Shown: positions 22,558 through 35,505, numbered from the stretch's first letter. The stretch: DNA of 64,000 nucleotides from Myoxocephalus aenaeus (GCA_038501785.1 JBAMJR010000053.1:9436501-9500500); one strand, 5' to 3'. The notes: generated by a model from the letters alone, not told the origin. Made by a program: numbers and translations.

Positions 22558-22565
22558 CTGTAAAG
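22558..22565. repeat. Right 8-bp target-site duplication of outer hAT
   Basis: CTGTAAAG, identical to 19674-19681. Confidence 0.9.
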
Positions 22566-23129
22566 TTATCAAACGGAAGAATATGCATCGCATGTAAGAA
22601 ATCCTAAGTTTATGTCCTCATAACATATCTTCTCTTTCTGCATGTTATTGCTTGTATTTGTTTTTATTACAAGTATATTTCCATTTAGAATATTTAATTT
22701 GTGAAAAGAAAAAAATATATAAAAGCACAACACACTGTTTTAGTTGATCTCATCATCATCATTATCTCAATATAGGACAGTATGTTAACTGAAGGCCCTA
22801 TGAAAGTCTCCTCCACTGAGCAATAATCATTCCATAAAATATAACTGCTAAAGCGAATGCACCTCCAAACAGCAATCATTTCGGACTTCATCTTCCTCTG
22901 TTTGGTATTGGCCGGCGCTCCTATAGTCCCTCTAAAGCAGATTCACCACACAGTCTCCTTATTTATTCACTGGGCATGCAGCTGTGGGACTAGGGGGGCG
23001 ACTCTGTGCTAACAGATAATACCTGAACTCCACTGCTGAGGAATCCAGGCACTGATGCCCAGTCAGGGCTCAGCAACGCAGGCTGATGGACCACCCCATG
23101 GGGACGCAAGCAGCTACCCAAGCATGGCA
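22566..23129. other. Unique sequence, no gene seen
   Basis: Single-copy sequence with a short ATC run near 22749. No exon supported. Confidence 0.45.
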
Positions 23130-23260
23130 GACAGGAGAGAGTTAGAGTGGGAGAGAGAGAGTAGGGAGGTGAGGGCGTTTAGTTTGGAGGGAGAGGAAGG
23201 AGGACTGCAGAGCAGAGCAACCGGAAGAGACAAGCGGGAGAGGAGGGGGGCCCGCATGTT
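23130..23260. repeat. Purine-rich (GGA/GA) tract
   Basis: About 130 bp is strongly biased to A and G on the plus strand, with repeated GAGAGAG and GGAGG words. The frame across it (23055-23285) is a product of that composition. Confidence 0.6.
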
Positions 23261-23409
23261 AGGGCATGGTCGGTTACCCCGCTAGGTGGCAGGTAAAAGG
23301 AGATTACAAAGCAGGATTGCTTGGAGAGAATGGTTGTTGCTGAATCACAAAAGGTTTGTTTTGGTGCATCTCTACAATAGTATTTAATTGTAGTTGTTGG
23401 TAGAATAGA

Positions 23410-23660
23410 TATCTGCACTCTATGCAGAGAAGCCTTTATTTTGTAGCTTTCGATCTGAAAGACCTTCATCAGAGCATACATGGTTCAGCTGGAATGGCAG
23501 GTGTAGAAACAAACAAATCCCATCCCAATCACTGGATGCAGTACACCTGTGCACACCCTGGTGGTAGAGGCTCCGCCTCCTGTTAACTACAGCTTTAAAG
23601 TGCTGAATGCAGTACTGTGAAGCTAAGTGGATGCCACACTTACGCAAAACACAAAAGGCG
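23410..23660 (-). mobile_element. Possible retroelement 3' fragment
   Basis: The minus strand contains 'gatgaaggtctttcagatcg' followed by 'aaagctacaaaataaagg'. The 'tgatgaagg...cgaaa' style is typical of 3' regions of several fish retroelements, including Penelope-like ones. No coding remnant is visible, so the assignment is tentative and the boundaries are loose. Confidence 0.3.
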
Positions 23661-25899
23661 GGGTGGAGGAGAGTGTATAAAGACAAAGACGTATACAATC
23701 AAGGAGCACCTTATGGTAATATATCATATCATTACATAGTAAATGGGGCATTGAGAGTGATCAAGCTTGAGCCATCGTTAATCAAATATCCCCAGATGTA
23801 CAAGGGGGGGAAAAGAAGAAAATAAAAACATCTCAAAACAAGAATTGAACAAATATAGAACATGGGGCTATGAAGGGGTATCAGGCAGGGGCCGTCATAA
23901 AACATAGATCTCAAATTCTACATTAAATAACTTGGATGACTGGTGTTTAAAGCACGGCATACATAACAAGAACCAACAAGGAATACTCAAAGTATACTAA
24001 GCCCATACCCACACAAATGCTGGCCTGAAATGTATAAAGTGATGAGATATCCCTTAGCCAAATAATTTGCCTCCCTGACTGCACATTGGCTGCTTAAAAG
24101 TCACTGAAGAGCTGCCAATGCTAACTTTGAATTTCAAGACCCAGAAAATATTTAATGTGACATCAGCTCACAGCATGTTCATGTCACTCGACCTTTGACT
24201 GTTTTATACACCGAGGGGATGAGAGACAACACAAATGTAATGTGGATGAGTCCAGTTCACTCTGGATGAATAAGAGACTGCTTCTTTTGTCCCTTGATTC
24301 TTCACCGTGTGTCAAAAATGACCTTACTAAACATCAAAATACCAGATGTCTTTGTTCAGAGTTAAAGTCAAAACAAATTAAACTATACCAACTTAAAAAG
24401 TGTGGTAATTACACGACCAAGATGCATCAGATGACATTCAGCATCCTACTATGAGTCTGTCATTGTCATCATTTTCAAAGCTCTGCATCCAGGGCAGACA
24501 ATTGGCAATGATTAAAGTGGCATCTTATAACGTGGTGTGCTTGAAATTGGGCCTGATCAGGCAACTGTGAAGATAACGGCTGCACTGTGGTGCGGCCTGC
24601 AGCTGAGAAGTGCGAGCCCTTTGCCAACAAGGCCTGAAACAGAGACATGGCAGGAAGCATTAAGGGGCTTTAGAGATAGAAAATCTGCTTCAGGAAATCC
24701 TGCGACAAACGAAAAGCGTTCTCATCTGTTATTGTGTCGAAAGACACCATTTTTATGGCAAAGGCACAGCTTAGTCTTGAGCAGCCATGTAAGTATGGAT
24801 TATGTTGGAGTATGTTTTCAATTGATGAAGCCAGACCGAACTGCCAGGCGCACAGTAAAAGGAACAGAGGAATATTATCACTAAATGACATGACATAACA
24901 AATCACGTGAAACAAAAAGGGTATACAAATTTCGCACATTTTGTAATATTAGCCCTGCAACTGTGCATCCTGTATTCTTCCAAGACAACGGAAGTTACCC
25001 AGCCTGCCTTGCCAACCTTGGATCCAGATGCATTACTATACACAGCTCTGACTTCCGTTGGAGTAAACAGCAAAAAGTTTGTCTGGAGATTTTCCATAAT
25101 TTTACAAAAAAAAAAGGTACAAAAAAAATATATACAAAAAGTATTAACATATGAAGCTGTCAACAAAGCAACAAGGCTGAGCGTATGGGTTCCAGCTCCA
25201 AGGTACTGCTTTCTTCATGAGTTTTCAAGCTGCAGCAGCAGAGCTCCAATTCCCCAAACTTGCCAGTCCACCTGATGAACTTTGCTTTTGAACAATGCTA
25301 ACGAAGTGTGGAGGCGCACAAGGCCTTTCATATCTCATCAGAACCAAATTATGTCACAGGGGAAAACGCCACAGAGGGACTACGGAAGGAAATTCCAATG
25401 CCCTAGTTATATATTTTTTCCTTTCCAAAAATGTGAGTAAGAACAGAGACGTGAGTCTTCTGGGCACTGCTTTTGCTCAAGCTTTGCACTGCATGCCCGT
25501 AACATATAAAACACATACTTCTACGCATCACTTACACCATGCCACGCTTTACTGCAGAGAACCTTATTGCAGAGAATTAGAGGGAGGGATTGAAGGGCAG
25601 AGAGGAACAAGCTGACATTTTGATTAAGGTGCCAACGAATGTTATTTGCACTTTCAAAATGTCTCCTCCGTATTTCCCACCGGACATCTGAGGGGTAGAC
25701 AGGACAGGTATTCTGTCCCAACTTCAGCTGTCAGACATCGATCCTCCCTAGATTACACACCAGATGTAGCCACAGTTCACGGCAAGACACGTTTTATAAA
25801 TTATGGAGCAGCTAACAGATGAAGGACTGCCTCTCCAGGGCAGATTTTCAATGTACCTGATGATAAAATTCAATGTACAGTTTAAACTGATGTAAAGGT
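23661..25899. other. Unique sequence, no gene seen
   Basis: Single-copy sequence with A-runs near 25107-25140. The frames at 24537-24884 and 24907-25275 are open on overlapping strands and carry no domain I recognise. Confidence 0.45.
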
Positions 25900-26490
25900 C
25901 AATGGCATCCAAAGCATGGAGCTTGAATGCTATTGACCTCGTGTAAATATCAGCTTGAATATATTATAAAAAATTGTGGGTATTTGTCTGCTGCTACTAG
26001 CAAGTGGTAATTCTGCAGAAGTCCCGTTATCAGTGGTCCATGTTAGCCAGCTCCCTAAACTACGGCATATAATGTCATTTGAACATGATTCAGAGCTTCC
26101 TGAATGTGTTATATATCAATTTTCTCTGGACAAACAGTTTACACTCTATTAGGCTCCTTGAATAAGTCGCCGGTTACAGAAATGGAAAGTGGGACCTTGC
26201 AAACATGCCAACTTTGAACTCTGGGAGGCCTCCGTGCTTCAAGGCAATTATCCTGACTCATTGCCAATCATTTTGACTTCATGTAATTCATTATTACCAA
26301 TTTCCACCTCCTTCTCCCATCAAACAAACCTGTATTCGTTTTTTTTTCCAGGTGCCCACTCAAAGTGATCGCAAGCAAGTAGAGCCAAATAATTATCTCA
26401 TCTAAATGGCGCATAATTCAAGGTGTGAATCACGTTTGTACCAATGGAGTTCTGAATCATTTTATACACCTGCACTTCAATTCATCAAGG
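25900..26490. other. Conserved-non-coding-like block
   Basis: Complex repeat-free sequence with CAATTA/ATTATT words and a 'ttgccaatcattttgac' stretch, broken only by a T-run near 26340. Enhancer-like by texture only. Confidence 0.3.
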
Positions 26491-27881
26491 TCAAGCATGA
26501 GAGGGTAATCTTGTTTTGTTGGCAATGTGAGTAGAAGTATACTGGCAAGTCACCATAAATCGGATATGGAAACAGAAAGATGTATTCACACAGGGACAAA
26601 CCCAGCAGTTTATCTGCAGTGAGACTTGACAAATATTGCATTGACATGGGTGTTTGTGTGTTTTAATGTGTATCTGCTGTGCTGTGAAAATATTCATGTA
26701 TGGGTGCAATTCTTTATGGGTTACAGTTCGGTTTATTCATTTTGCCTGCCAGCTAGGGAATGAAACAAAAAGTGGCAAAAGGACACTTCCGGTTTACTCA
26801 TAATCCTCTGCCAAAGACTTAACCTGACGTGCTGGATGTCTTTCTTATAATTCCATAACCGTGGGCCGTGTGCCCCCTTAAGCCGTGCCCTCTAGTATGA
26901 GTCTGAGAGGATGAGAAAGCCCATCCCCTCACTGCTCAGCTGAAATCTGACAGTCTCTCTTTGCCTTACAGGGTGAGGAGGGGACTTTTTTTTTTTTTTT
27001 ACTCTTCCCAAAGGGAGATGGGCGAGTGCCATGCTCACAGCATATAAGAAGATCACACAGCGATGCTGAGGAGTTGGCCATTTCATGGCAACTCTCTGCC
27101 GTGACAGATGGGCAGTGTGCTATTGCCATAGCCTAGAGTTTAAAAACCCAAGCTGCTTACTGAGTAAGTGAGAGGAACGGGGAGAGAGATGGTGGGTGGA
27201 GCTACTGCGGGATGGAAAAATAAGAAGCAGAGCGACGAAGAGAGATGTAAAGAAGGGGCGAGATCAGTGAAGTAAGACATAAATACTGTGTGGTCTGACA
27301 AATAGGAGAAAAGAGTGTTGATAAGTATAGCTTTTGAAAATACTCATTCTAAACAAGAAGAATGCAACATGCCATGACGAGAGCAGTTGCAAAAGAAGAC
27401 AAAAAGCAAAGGAAGAATGAAAGAGGCCCATTGGAGACTGCCGAAGCATTTGAGAGAAGAGAGAGAGAGTGAGAGGAGAGGAAATACACCCAATAATAAA
27501 GACAGCCTGGTGGGAGACTGTCTGCGTACGGTGTGAGCACTAAATTAGTTTCCCACTGGGAGCTCATCTGCTGCTGAGGAGAACCGTGGAAAACCTTCTG
27601 GCCACAATCCAAAAAGAGAGAATGATTTGACATATTTTCGAACTGACAAATGATTTCCCGTGGCAGGATGTGAGGAAAAACATTGCTGTGATATTTTGTT
27701 GTTTTTGCCAACATACTGCATCCGTATCCTGTTTGTAGACCATCAGAATTAACCGATGTTGCCTCTTTGAATGTTGATAAGAAGAAGAGGACAGGCTATT
27801 CTTTACTGTAATGACTTACAGCCATGTTACAGCAGTGCCACTATCTTACAGTAGACATGAGACATATCCCAAATACATGTT
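26491..27881. other. Unique to purine-rich sequence, no gene
   Basis: Contains a T-run near 26986-27000 and a GA-rich stretch (about 27170-27480). The frames over it (for example 27349-27714 minus) reflect composition. Confidence 0.45.
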
Positions 27882-27990
27882 CAGTGGTGGAAGGAATATT
27901 CAGATCCTTCAATATCCTGATCTCCAAATACGTAAAAGCAAAATGTGGCCTAATGTATCTCAAATAAAAGTACAACTATTTAAAAGGGTC
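27882..27990 (+). mobile_element. Truncated hAT MITE fragment
   Basis: It begins CAGTGGTGGAAGGAATATTC followed by 'agatcctt' and, further on, 'aaataaaagtacaacta'. This is the recognisable left end of a very common fish hAT-type MITE. The right end was not found. Confidence 0.55.
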
Positions 27991-28885
27991 ATATTCTTCC
28001 TCTGTCTTTGGTGTTTTCCTCTTCTTTTAAATTTAGCCATCATTCAACTGGCAGATTGTCAATTATTTGTTTGGTCCTTACAATTATCCTTCCAGGAAGG
28101 AAGTGACCATTATTAAGGGCAGAGGAGAAATAAAAAAAAAACTAGGAGGTGATGTATTCATTATTTCTTGTTAATATGTAGCAAGCCTGCGGAATTTGAT
28201 TAGCTAAATGTCATTGAAGGGGAGTGGTACAACTCAAGTCATCAGGTATCGACTGTCTGGAATGTCTCTCAAGCAACAACGTGAGTTCAGAACTAATTGT
28301 TGTATAATTGCAGCTGTACTGTGCAACTGTGGAAACAGCTCTGAGCCATCTGACTCAAATAAAGAGTAGCAGGATAAGGTCATTAGAATAGACAGTATAC
28401 TACAGTCCAGTCATACTTCACTTCACTGTTTTATCTACTTTACAGAAATGTGAGATTGATGAGGTGGCAAGTCTTAGTATTGATTAAAGATCTTATCTTT
28501 CCTTTAGTTGTGTGTTTGTGGTTCTGGTAGGCAGAGAAAGTTTAAGACGGCAAAAAAGTGTGTGAGTGTTGACATGCATTTTGGTATTTGTGTGTGTGTA
28601 CGTTCGACAGGGAGCTTTCCAGTTGCTGACGCCACCGAGCGAAGGCTCCAGATACGGGCGATTGTTCCGTAAAGCTGAGGTGTGATCCGAGCGAGCCCCT
28701 GCATGCCTCTGGAGCACTGACAGAATCAATACATCTGAAGTCAAAATCAAACCCCAGCAAAACTGAGACACTCACACACACACACACTTCCACCTCAGTG
28801 TGCATCCGCTCCTGATACGAGCTCGGATTCGACACTTTCCCGGAGGATCCGTGAGGACTTTTGGTCAGCACCGCAGACACACACT

Positions 28886-28902
28886 TACATACATACATAC
28901 AT
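28886..28902. repeat. (ACAT)n short tandem repeat
   Basis: Four tandem ACAT units. Confidence 0.85.
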
Positions 28903-29881
28903 GAAGGTGCACACACACTTTCCCATTCACTCTTTCTCGCGCACATTTCCCCATCCCCCTGCAGGGCAGCTGGCTTTCTTCAGCACACCAATTTATTGTG
29001 AATTACCAGCTGTCCCACCAGCGGCCTCCGTTGAACACCGCAAGTGATCCCCCTCTACTTCGCCTTATTTATAAGCTACTTCCTTCCAGATTTGTTCAGA
29101 GGAAGAAAAACACACAAAAAGACTCCCTTCTCCCACAACCAGCCAGGAGAGAGTCATGACACTGCAAGGCGTAGCACATCGGAAACAAAGTATATCAAGA
29201 CTAAATATCCTGTCGATCTGTTCTGTCAAGTTTGCGAGGAAGGCAGAAAGAGGAAGTGACAGCGGAAAAGAAAGGGACAGGAGAGGAAAGCAGAATACAG
29301 GAGAATGTGAGAGGCACGCAACCTTCATATACCCGTGCATTGTAAAATCATGCTTACGTTACACGGCCATCATCTTTTATGCTAATTGTTTGAGTGCTGC
29401 AAAAGTGTCTTATACATATTTATGCTCCGGGACAAACATGGCACCTGTCTGCAGGCTGGCTGCTTACGTTAAATAGCTGCGTTAATGTAGATACTGTATG
29501 CATGGAGGGCAGGGTGATTACAGTATGCATAAGCAGATGAGGTGCTTTTTCAAGGGTACGACTCTCAAAGAGAGATGCCTTGCATTGAAACTGCCTGATT
29601 TCGTATTACTGTGCAAACATTTCCATGCAGGTTAAGCAGGCTTTTTTTTCCACATGTTTGTTTACGCACTATGCCTTACTTGCATTCAATCTAATGTATT
29701 GAAAAAAAGAAAGAAGCGCACAGTAGCCTACACACTATATATGGATGCATTGATGGGTACACACCTGGCATCTCTGCATGTACTGTGCAACTGTGGAAAC
29801 ATCTCTGCATGCCAGGTGTTCGAGTGTGCTGGTGTAAATAAACAAAGGTAAAGTAAGTTTCCGAGGGTGAGTGGGCGGGTT

Positions 29882-29898
29882 GTCAGTCAGTCAGTCAG
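29882..29898. repeat. (GTCA)n short tandem repeat
   Basis: Four tandem GTCA units. Confidence 0.85.
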
Positions 29899-30396
29899 CC
29901 TGCCAGTGGGAAGAGCAGTCGGACAGAGGTCAGGCCTGTCATGGTCTGATCACACCGGCAAGGGGATTTGTGACAGAAACCAAAATGTGTCAGCATCAGG
30001 GCAACAGCCTGCCACTGTCTTCCTGCATACCATAGCATAGCGCTGCTGCTGTGCTGCACACTTCACTTCGGGGTGTCCGTCTTCATGGAGCACAGTTTTT
30101 ACTTGTATTATTCCAAGTGTCATTTGAAGAAGTTTATATCATATTGCTCATATTAATAAGACACATTGCTGCATGTGAGGAATGAGAAATAAAGTCTTCC
30201 CTGAGCATATCGTTGCAGTTTTCCATGTGTGGGCGGTTTATAAGATAGAAACACATGAACTGGGTTCAAAAGGTGAATATTAATAAAACAAAAATTAATA
30301 AATTAACAAACAGGTTGTCAGGTTTGTGCTAGTTGGAGTCTGAATTTAGGTTACTGCTTGAGGGGAACTGAGAAAGAGCCACAGGAGATTCTGGAT

Positions 30397-30398
<2 letters not shown>

Positions 30399-30459
<61 letters not shown>
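30399..30459. repeat. (CA)n microsatellite, about 30 repeats
   Basis: A perfect CA array. Confidence 0.98.
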
Positions 30460-30461
<2 letters not shown>

Positions 30462-30559
30462 AAGCAAATACAGGTACTCACAGAGACAACGTCGGACTTA
30501 CGAATTCACACAGAAATGCACAAATGCACTGGCGCCATAGAGCTAAACAATGGCAACAT

Positions 30560-31400
30560 GAATAACCTAATTAAAAGCTACGCTCAGTAAATTAGACAAT
30601 GCAAATCGTGAAAAAAATAAAAGAGGAAGCGGTCGCCGTACATCCCTCCACTTCACTGCACTCATCACCTCTTGCTTATGAAAGGCATCTCTGCACATTC
30701 CAGGGCTGTGTAATTATCCCACCGCTCTAAAGTAGACATTAGTGAAGACATCCCGCCACTCTTACAGGGATCCTATTAAGACAGGTAATTAAAGGCGGCG
30801 CAAAGGAAAATTGGCTGAGAAATGAATATTGAATAGAGCCCCCGAAAATGGGCAAATAAATCTCCTGCATGTCTATCTTTAGGGTGCTTTGTTTGAGTGT
30901 ATTATTCAGGAGGCTCTTGTTGGCGGAGGCAACGAGAAGCATATGTTGACAGGATGGGGGACGGAGAGGGTGGCCAAGTGGCGGCCATTTTGTCGGTGAC
31001 CTACTTCTGTTTTAATGAATAGAGGACCGGGAGGATGTGAGGAGGGTTTGACGCTGCCTCGCCAAAAGGAGCCATTTGTCCTTGCTTGTGTCTTCAGTTT
31101 ATACAGTGGTACAAATATTTTAGAGCCCTCGGTATCCCTCAGGTGAAAGCAATGCTTTTAAATTACGCTGATGCTGATTTATTCAATTCACACGTCAGCC
31201 ACGGTAACAAAGGCATTCATCATAAGCGCCCGATTTGCATTCGGCGCAGCGGACGAGACGAGTCCGCTTCTCCGACGCACCGAACAATGTTTATAACCCT
31301 GATCATATTATGGTATTCCGATGAACACTTTCATCACCTAACACCTTGTGAAAGCTCTGTCGCTGAACCGCTGATGAGTGCGGCCATCATCAATTGATTG
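30560..31400. other. Conserved-non-coding-like block with YY1 motif
   Basis: Some 840 bp of complex sequence with repeated 'attaatt/taattaaa' words and no simple repeats. At 30980-30991 'ggcggccatttt' matches the YY1 consensus (minus strand AAAATGGCCGCC). The frame at 31086-31397 has no known domain. Confidence 0.32.
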
Positions 31401-32204
31401 AACATTCAAGTGGAAAAAAGGCCCGGCTTGAAATCGAGGGCATGGAGCCGCATGGAAATTGACAGTTCAGAGATGACGTGCGATCGAGAACAACGGAAGG
31501 CGATGCGCCGATGCCACTGTGAATGGAAACAGTCGATATCCGTAACATTCTGGAAAGAGGGGTCAAGGGAGAAAGCACTCTGATGCACACTCGTTCTCAG
31601 ATTGCTGTAGAGGGCTTATCAGAAGATAAGGAGCAGCAGCTCCCAATCGGAGCCTGGATTGGATTCTTATTTGGAGTAGAACGAACTTCTCTGAACCGCC
31701 TTTTTAATATTGACAAATTACTCTCATTATCTTCTTCTCTATTGAATAGCAGTTACTGGAGTAGGCCTTTAAGAAAGGAAACCTGATTCAAGAGGGCTCT
31801 GTATCTCCTCCCCTCCTTTCTCTCTCTCTCTCGCTCCCTTCACTGTCTGTTATACACAAGAGAGCACAGCCTGGAGAATACAGGGATGCACACTTCAATT
31901 TAGAAAGCATGAATAAACAATGGGGCTTCCATGTGCTGAAGAAATTTCCCCTGGCGACGTTCACTCACACACTCCGCAGCCGATACACTTGCACACATGT
32001 GGAACTCGCGCTCGCTCTGTGGGTCACACACAGGCGCTGGATACTGATACAGAAATTTGGTCGCATTAGACGCTGACAAGATGTGAGGCATCTGTGCACG
32101 CACAATATCTCAAATCACTAACTTTCCCTCAGAGATACTCTGACATTTACAAAAGAAAGGAAAAAAAAGTTGGCTGGACTTCATTGACACACACTTACAA
32201 GTGT
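31401..32204. other. Unique sequence, no gene seen
   Basis: Single-copy sequence with a short CT tract near 31818-31832. The overlapping frames at 31390-31786 on both strands are unrecognised. Confidence 0.45.
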
Positions 32205-32238
<34 letters not shown>

Positions 32239-32239
32239 T
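32205..32239. repeat. (AC)n with a GCGC interruption
   Basis: Alternating purine-pyrimidine array with a central CGCGCG, a Z-DNA-prone composition. Confidence 0.92.
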
Positions 32240-32373
32240 GTCTCGCAGACTTTGGAAACCGCATAGTTTTATGGGTGTTGATAGGGAGCACAAAATTACT
32301 TGCTCACAGCACACTACAGTGTCACAGTGAAAACTGCTGTGAACACACATTTGGATAATGGTCTTGCGCACAA

Positions 32374-32375
<2 letters not shown>

Positions 32376-32437
<62 letters not shown>
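32376..32437. repeat. (AC)n microsatellite, 31 repeats
   Basis: A perfect array. It is the inverted counterpart of the TG array at 32709. Confidence 0.98.
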
Positions 32438-32440
<3 letters not shown>

Positions 32441-32635
32441 GGGAGAGAAACACAAACAGCCTGAAAGTACACCACTGCAAGATCTTTGTATCAATCTATT
32501 TGAAGCAGACTTTCCTTAAAAGAGAGAACTGAGATGGAAACAAACGGCTGCTGCAATAAAGCCTCCCTTGGTGCACAAATTAGGATAAAAGACTCAGCAT
32601 GAGTTAGAAGTCCCCGTGTGAAGCGCACATGTGTA

Positions 32636-32656
32636 TGTGTGTGTGTGTGTGTGTGT
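32636..32656. repeat. (TG)n microsatellite, short
   Basis: About ten TG repeats. Confidence 0.95.
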
Positions 32657-32707
32657 TGGAGTGAGATAACAGTCTACTGTACTTCTTTGAGATTTGCCTT
32701 CTTCTGA

Positions 32708-32708
<1 letters not shown>

Positions 32709-32753
<45 letters not shown>
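32709..32753. repeat. (TG)n microsatellite, about 22 repeats
   Basis: A perfect TG array 271 bp downstream of an AC array, so the pair forms a long inverted repeat. Confidence 0.97.
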
Positions 32754-32756
<3 letters not shown>

Positions 32757-33219
32757 GTATGCCTGTGTGTGTGCCTCCTCATTCCTGGTCCCTTTAATTC
32801 TGTGAGCTAAGATAATGAGAATTTTATCTGCAGCTCCTCTGAGGCGTGTGGCTCTGATTGAATGGGAGCAGAGTGTAACGGATGAGACGAGCGATAGCGG
32901 GCCGGCTAGGTTACACTCAGGCAGGCTAACACACCGCCAGCATGCTCTACGGGGAAGCATGGATGGCGTGTTTGTGCCAGCGCTGAGGGAGGTAATGGAA
33001 TGTGCTGTGTACCTGTGACACAATGGGAGCCCCTTGGGTTGTGAAGGATGCCACGGCTGTGATAATAATAATAATACTCGCTATGTGGCTTAAAATAGGA
33101 CATGGAGCAACACTGCCCCACTCAACCCTCAGCAGTCGTAGATCACGGGCATGTTTATGCGATGATTCCAGCAGCAGACTGGCTGAGTATTTAAGATTAT
33201 CTGTCCTCCAATCTCATGC

Positions 33220-33221
<2 letters not shown>

Positions 33222-33295
<74 letters not shown>
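33222..33295. repeat. (AC)n microsatellite, 37 repeats
   Basis: A perfect array. Confidence 0.98.
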
Positions 33296-33297
<2 letters not shown>

Positions 33298-35505
33298 TCA
33301 TCTGTGCCCTTTTCTTGTAATTTCCCTGATTAATTATTTTCCTCCAAAAGGATCTCGCTAATGACACACCTGATAAGTCTGATGATGTCAGAGTCAGTTT
33401 TGCAGCTTGCTGATAGAGAGCCTTAAGGTAAAAAATGTATGAGATTAATGAAATTAATTAATTATTGTATCACTTCTCCTAAATGTGGAGTGTGGACTCA
33501 GCCAGACCTGAAACGGTCTCCATTGCTCTAATTCTCCAGTCACATCTTTTTATGGTTATGTTCAACAGTTTTACATAGAAGAAGCAATAATCCTGAAATC
33601 ACGTCTTGTTTAATTAGCCAACATCACTGTTCATCTATGATCCATAAAGAGCTGCTTATACAGTAAATGCATTTTACTTGCTCATCTGATTGTGGAGAAG
33701 AGGATGAGAGGAGATGCTGTGGCTAAAAATAAGCCAGTGTATGCAAGCCAGGATGTAATGATATGATTATGTAAATTAGCATTTGAATTGTGTCGAATTG
33801 TGTGCTTGTTAAAACTGAAAAGACCGACCTGTCAGTAAAAGCAGAAACATATCTTTGGGGATCCAAACTGAAGCAGCCTGAATGTTCTTTTACTTCTAAT
33901 CATGCTGAATAAAAGCTATTTTTACAGCCCATTTATTGTGACACACATGTTGTTTTTAGCAGGAAAGCGTGACTAATTTTTTATCATTTTACTTTTCTTG
34001 AAAAGGTGACATTGTCCTCTGCGTGTTGAGCAAGTGAAATGACCCTAAAGCCCATGATATCCATTCCAAGTCCATTATAGAATGGCTAATCTGATTCATT
34101 TTCCTCCTCCTGTTCTGCTATCACTTTGATTCCCTTGTCTTCCTGTGGTAATGATGCCGAGGCAAAAAAAAGAGTTTTGAAATGACTTCTTTGAGCTTCA
34201 TGGCTCACTATCAAACGAGGCCTCCTCGATCTGCATCAAGCCTCTCTCTTTCCCGGTAGTACAGACAATCAGTCTCTCATAATGAAGCAGAAAAATGATA
34301 AAAAAAAGGAAGAAATAAAAAAGGTACAAAAGCTTCTCAGCTGACTTGTCTGGATATAAACCTAATGCATCTTTGCTTTTGTCTAGTTTGTCAGCTTTTG
34401 CCCCGCGGGGTGTTCGCTAATCATCAAATCCTCTCCTCTAAAGTGTATCATTAACAAAAACACATCTCACATGCCTTGCCTTCATTGCAAGGCTTACTCA
34501 ACATTTTTTTTTTTTCGTTCCTCACAAAGCTTCTCTTCAAATAATAAATCAGAGGGAGAAGATGAGATATAAAAAACTAATTTAGAAACAATTGGTAAAA
34601 ACCCTGCTGAGAGATATGAGGCTACACGGAGTCGTCTGACATTTCGATGACATGGCAATTGTTTGACAGTGTTACCTCAAAGGGAAAAACAATTATCAAT
34701 ATCATTCTGAAATATTACGAACTGTCATTTGAGTCAAGATAATGTTAAAAGAAGCATAGATTACAATCTAAATGGGCATCGAGTGGGTGGCGCTTAAAAG
34801 GATTTATTCATAGCTAAGGAAATATGTTAACGGCGATCACTCTCCAGATGAGATATGAGCTAGGCTTACATTTGATGGGCTTAGACACAGATCATATATG
34901 CATTAAATATAGGCTACATAAAAGCTTTTTAGTTTTCACGACAGTAATACTGAACGCTTGCGTGTGTGCTTATGTGTACATAAGGTGAGCGTATTGCTTT
35001 CCCATTAAAGGCTGATACATGAGCCTTCAACACATACATTGATGGGATATCCAGAATGAGGCATACTGGCATGACAATGAATATGGAAAATTACAAAGAC
35101 TGCAGTTGCTGTACTGTGTCTCCATGGAAATAATTCCCTGTCAACCCCTCTCGAACCTATTTCCTGTCATTCTTCAGCTGCGCTAATAAAAGCAATAAAT
35201 CCCTTTAAAATAACCTGAAACGGTCTCGCCAGTACTATCAACTCAAGCCTTTACAAGGTAATATACATAGTCAAAAGCAATAAAGAAAAATAAGGTGTGA
35301 AGGAATGAAGGAGGCCATCTATGTCAAAATGGAAGAGCCACTCCTGAACAGAAGAGACTGCAACACCAGTAACACCAACTGGGATTGCTGTCTTGACATC
35401 TCTTCCCAGTTGGTTTCACGGCAATTCACTGTGCCCGGATACAGTGGCCTCATAACGCTGCCATTTAGGGGAAGATGGCCCGCAATCGTGACTTTGAGGT
35501 ACGTT
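33296..35505. other. Long CNE-like unique region, no gene
   Basis: About 2.2 kb without microsatellites beyond short A and T runs, rich in TAATTA/ATTAAT words (for example 33447-33465 'ttaatgaaattaattaat'). The texture is consistent with clustered developmental enhancers. Neither exon nor RNA gene is supported. Confidence 0.32.

Larger units (their letters stand above)
27991..30398. other. Unique sequence; CpG-richer part at 28.6-29.1 kb
   Basis: No gene is supported. The 28600-29050 interval has more CpG than its surroundings, with an ACAT array inside it (28886-28902). A GTCA array lies at 29882-29898. The frames at 28542-28946 and 29156-29476 are unrecognised. Confidence 0.4.

Noticed and set aside
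23540..23575. CTCF-like site ('acaccctggtggtag')
   Set aside because: It matches only the inner half of the consensus and lacks the flanking C-run.
32205..33295. Regularly spaced repeat arrays as a CRISPR-like locus
   Set aside because: These are dinucleotide microsatellites without conserved repeat-spacer units, in a vertebrate sequence.
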